Source: a virus. Taken from it: DNA of 21,531 bases. A model generated the notes under the pieces. It ran no database searches. It saw only the letters and a list, made by a program, of their open reading frames with translations, and was not told where the DNA came from. The number at the start of each line of letters is the position of its first letter. The first letter of the stretch is position 1. The translations under genes and the position numbers were made by a program. Below are positions 21,466 through 21,531 of this stretch, piece by piece. Location of the stretch: positions 1-21,531 of the IMG/VR virus record IMGVR_UViG_3300041016_001013; one strand, given 5' to 3'.

Positions 21466-21531
21466 GTTACTTTCTCTTTAGGTAAGAAATTAATATAACT
21501 CTGTGCTTTTCTTTTACAATCCCATGTAGAG
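21462..21531 (-). CDS. C-terminal end of a gene cut by the window edge
   Basis: The frame read from 21530 is open for 22 residues (STWDCKRKAQSYINFLPKEK then VT) and ends in TGA, overlapping the next ATG as ATGA. The other two frames contain early stops, and this overlap type recurs in the cluster, so this is probably the end of a real gene. Nothing can be said about its function. Confidence 0.4.
   Translation of the reverse strand, partial: STWDCKRKAQSYINFLPKEKVT

Noticed and set aside
1-21531. Amber (TAG) recoding as in some crAss-like phages
   Set aside because: TAG ends the 140-aa gene at 12805 and the 87-aa gene at 20856 within coupled junctions, and no long frame needs TAG read-through here. 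Recoding elsewhere in the genome cannot be excluded.
1-21531. tRNA genes, CRISPR arrays, insertion sequences, integrase or attachment sites
   Set aside because: No tRNA T-loop pattern in gaps, no spaced direct repeats, no transposase or integrase frames, and all gaps are under 100 bases.

Overview
This AT-rich window looks like part of a tailed double-stranded DNA phage genome, most likely a crAss-like phage (Crassvirales) or close relative infecting a Bacteroidota host. The evidence is the gene set: a compact family B DNA polymerase, a DnaG-like primase, a short DnaB-type helicase, a Sak4-like ATPase, an SSB-like protein, uracil-DNA glycosylase and a PD-(D/E)XK exonuclease all lie on one strand and converge on the end of a giant protein gene on the other. 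Most minus-strand start codons follow A/T-rich leaders without Shine-Dalgarno sequences, which fits a Bacteroidota host. The taxonomic call is inferred from content and layout, not from a database search. No rRNA, tRNA, insertion sequence, integrase or CRISPR array is visible.

Layout. Positions 1-3260 (+) hold the 3' end of a very large, probably virion-associated protein and a 46-aa highly basic protein. A GC-rich bidirectional hairpin at 3262-3290 separates them from the opposing cluster. From the right edge down to 3294 the minus strand is almost continuously coding. Four further hairpin/U-tract terminators divide it into units, in order of transcription: (1) the right edge to 15805: Cys-rich and membrane micro-ORFs, NinB-like protein, uracil-DNA glycosylase, possible helicase loader, DnaB helicase, an unknown, Sak4-like ATPase and SSB; (2) 15750-10342: primase, GIY-YIG-like nuclease, a string of small genes joined by TAATG overlaps, then a metallopeptidase-like/VWA protein and its MoxR-type AAA+ ATPase; (3) 10248-6988: an unknown 442-aa protein, the PD-(D/E)XK nuclease and two uncharacterised phage proteins; (4) 6897-3566: DNA polymerase B and a 476-aa DUF932-like protein; (5) 3482-3294: a lone 62-aa Cys-rich acidic protein. 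One plus-strand gene (20209-20523) interrupts the minus cluster.

How the genes fit together. Primase, helicase, possible loader, polymerase and SSB make a near-complete phage replisome. The polymerase ends in QLSLF, the canonical bacterial sliding-clamp-binding pentapeptide, which suggests it borrows the host beta clamp. The Sak4-like ATPase, NinB-like protein and PD-(D/E)XK nuclease form a plausible recombination set, and uracil-DNA glycosylase handles repair. Least explained are the MoxR/VWA-metallopeptidase pair, the TAATG-coupled small-gene island beside it, and several micro-ORFs at 21121-21531 that rest on stop/start coupling.
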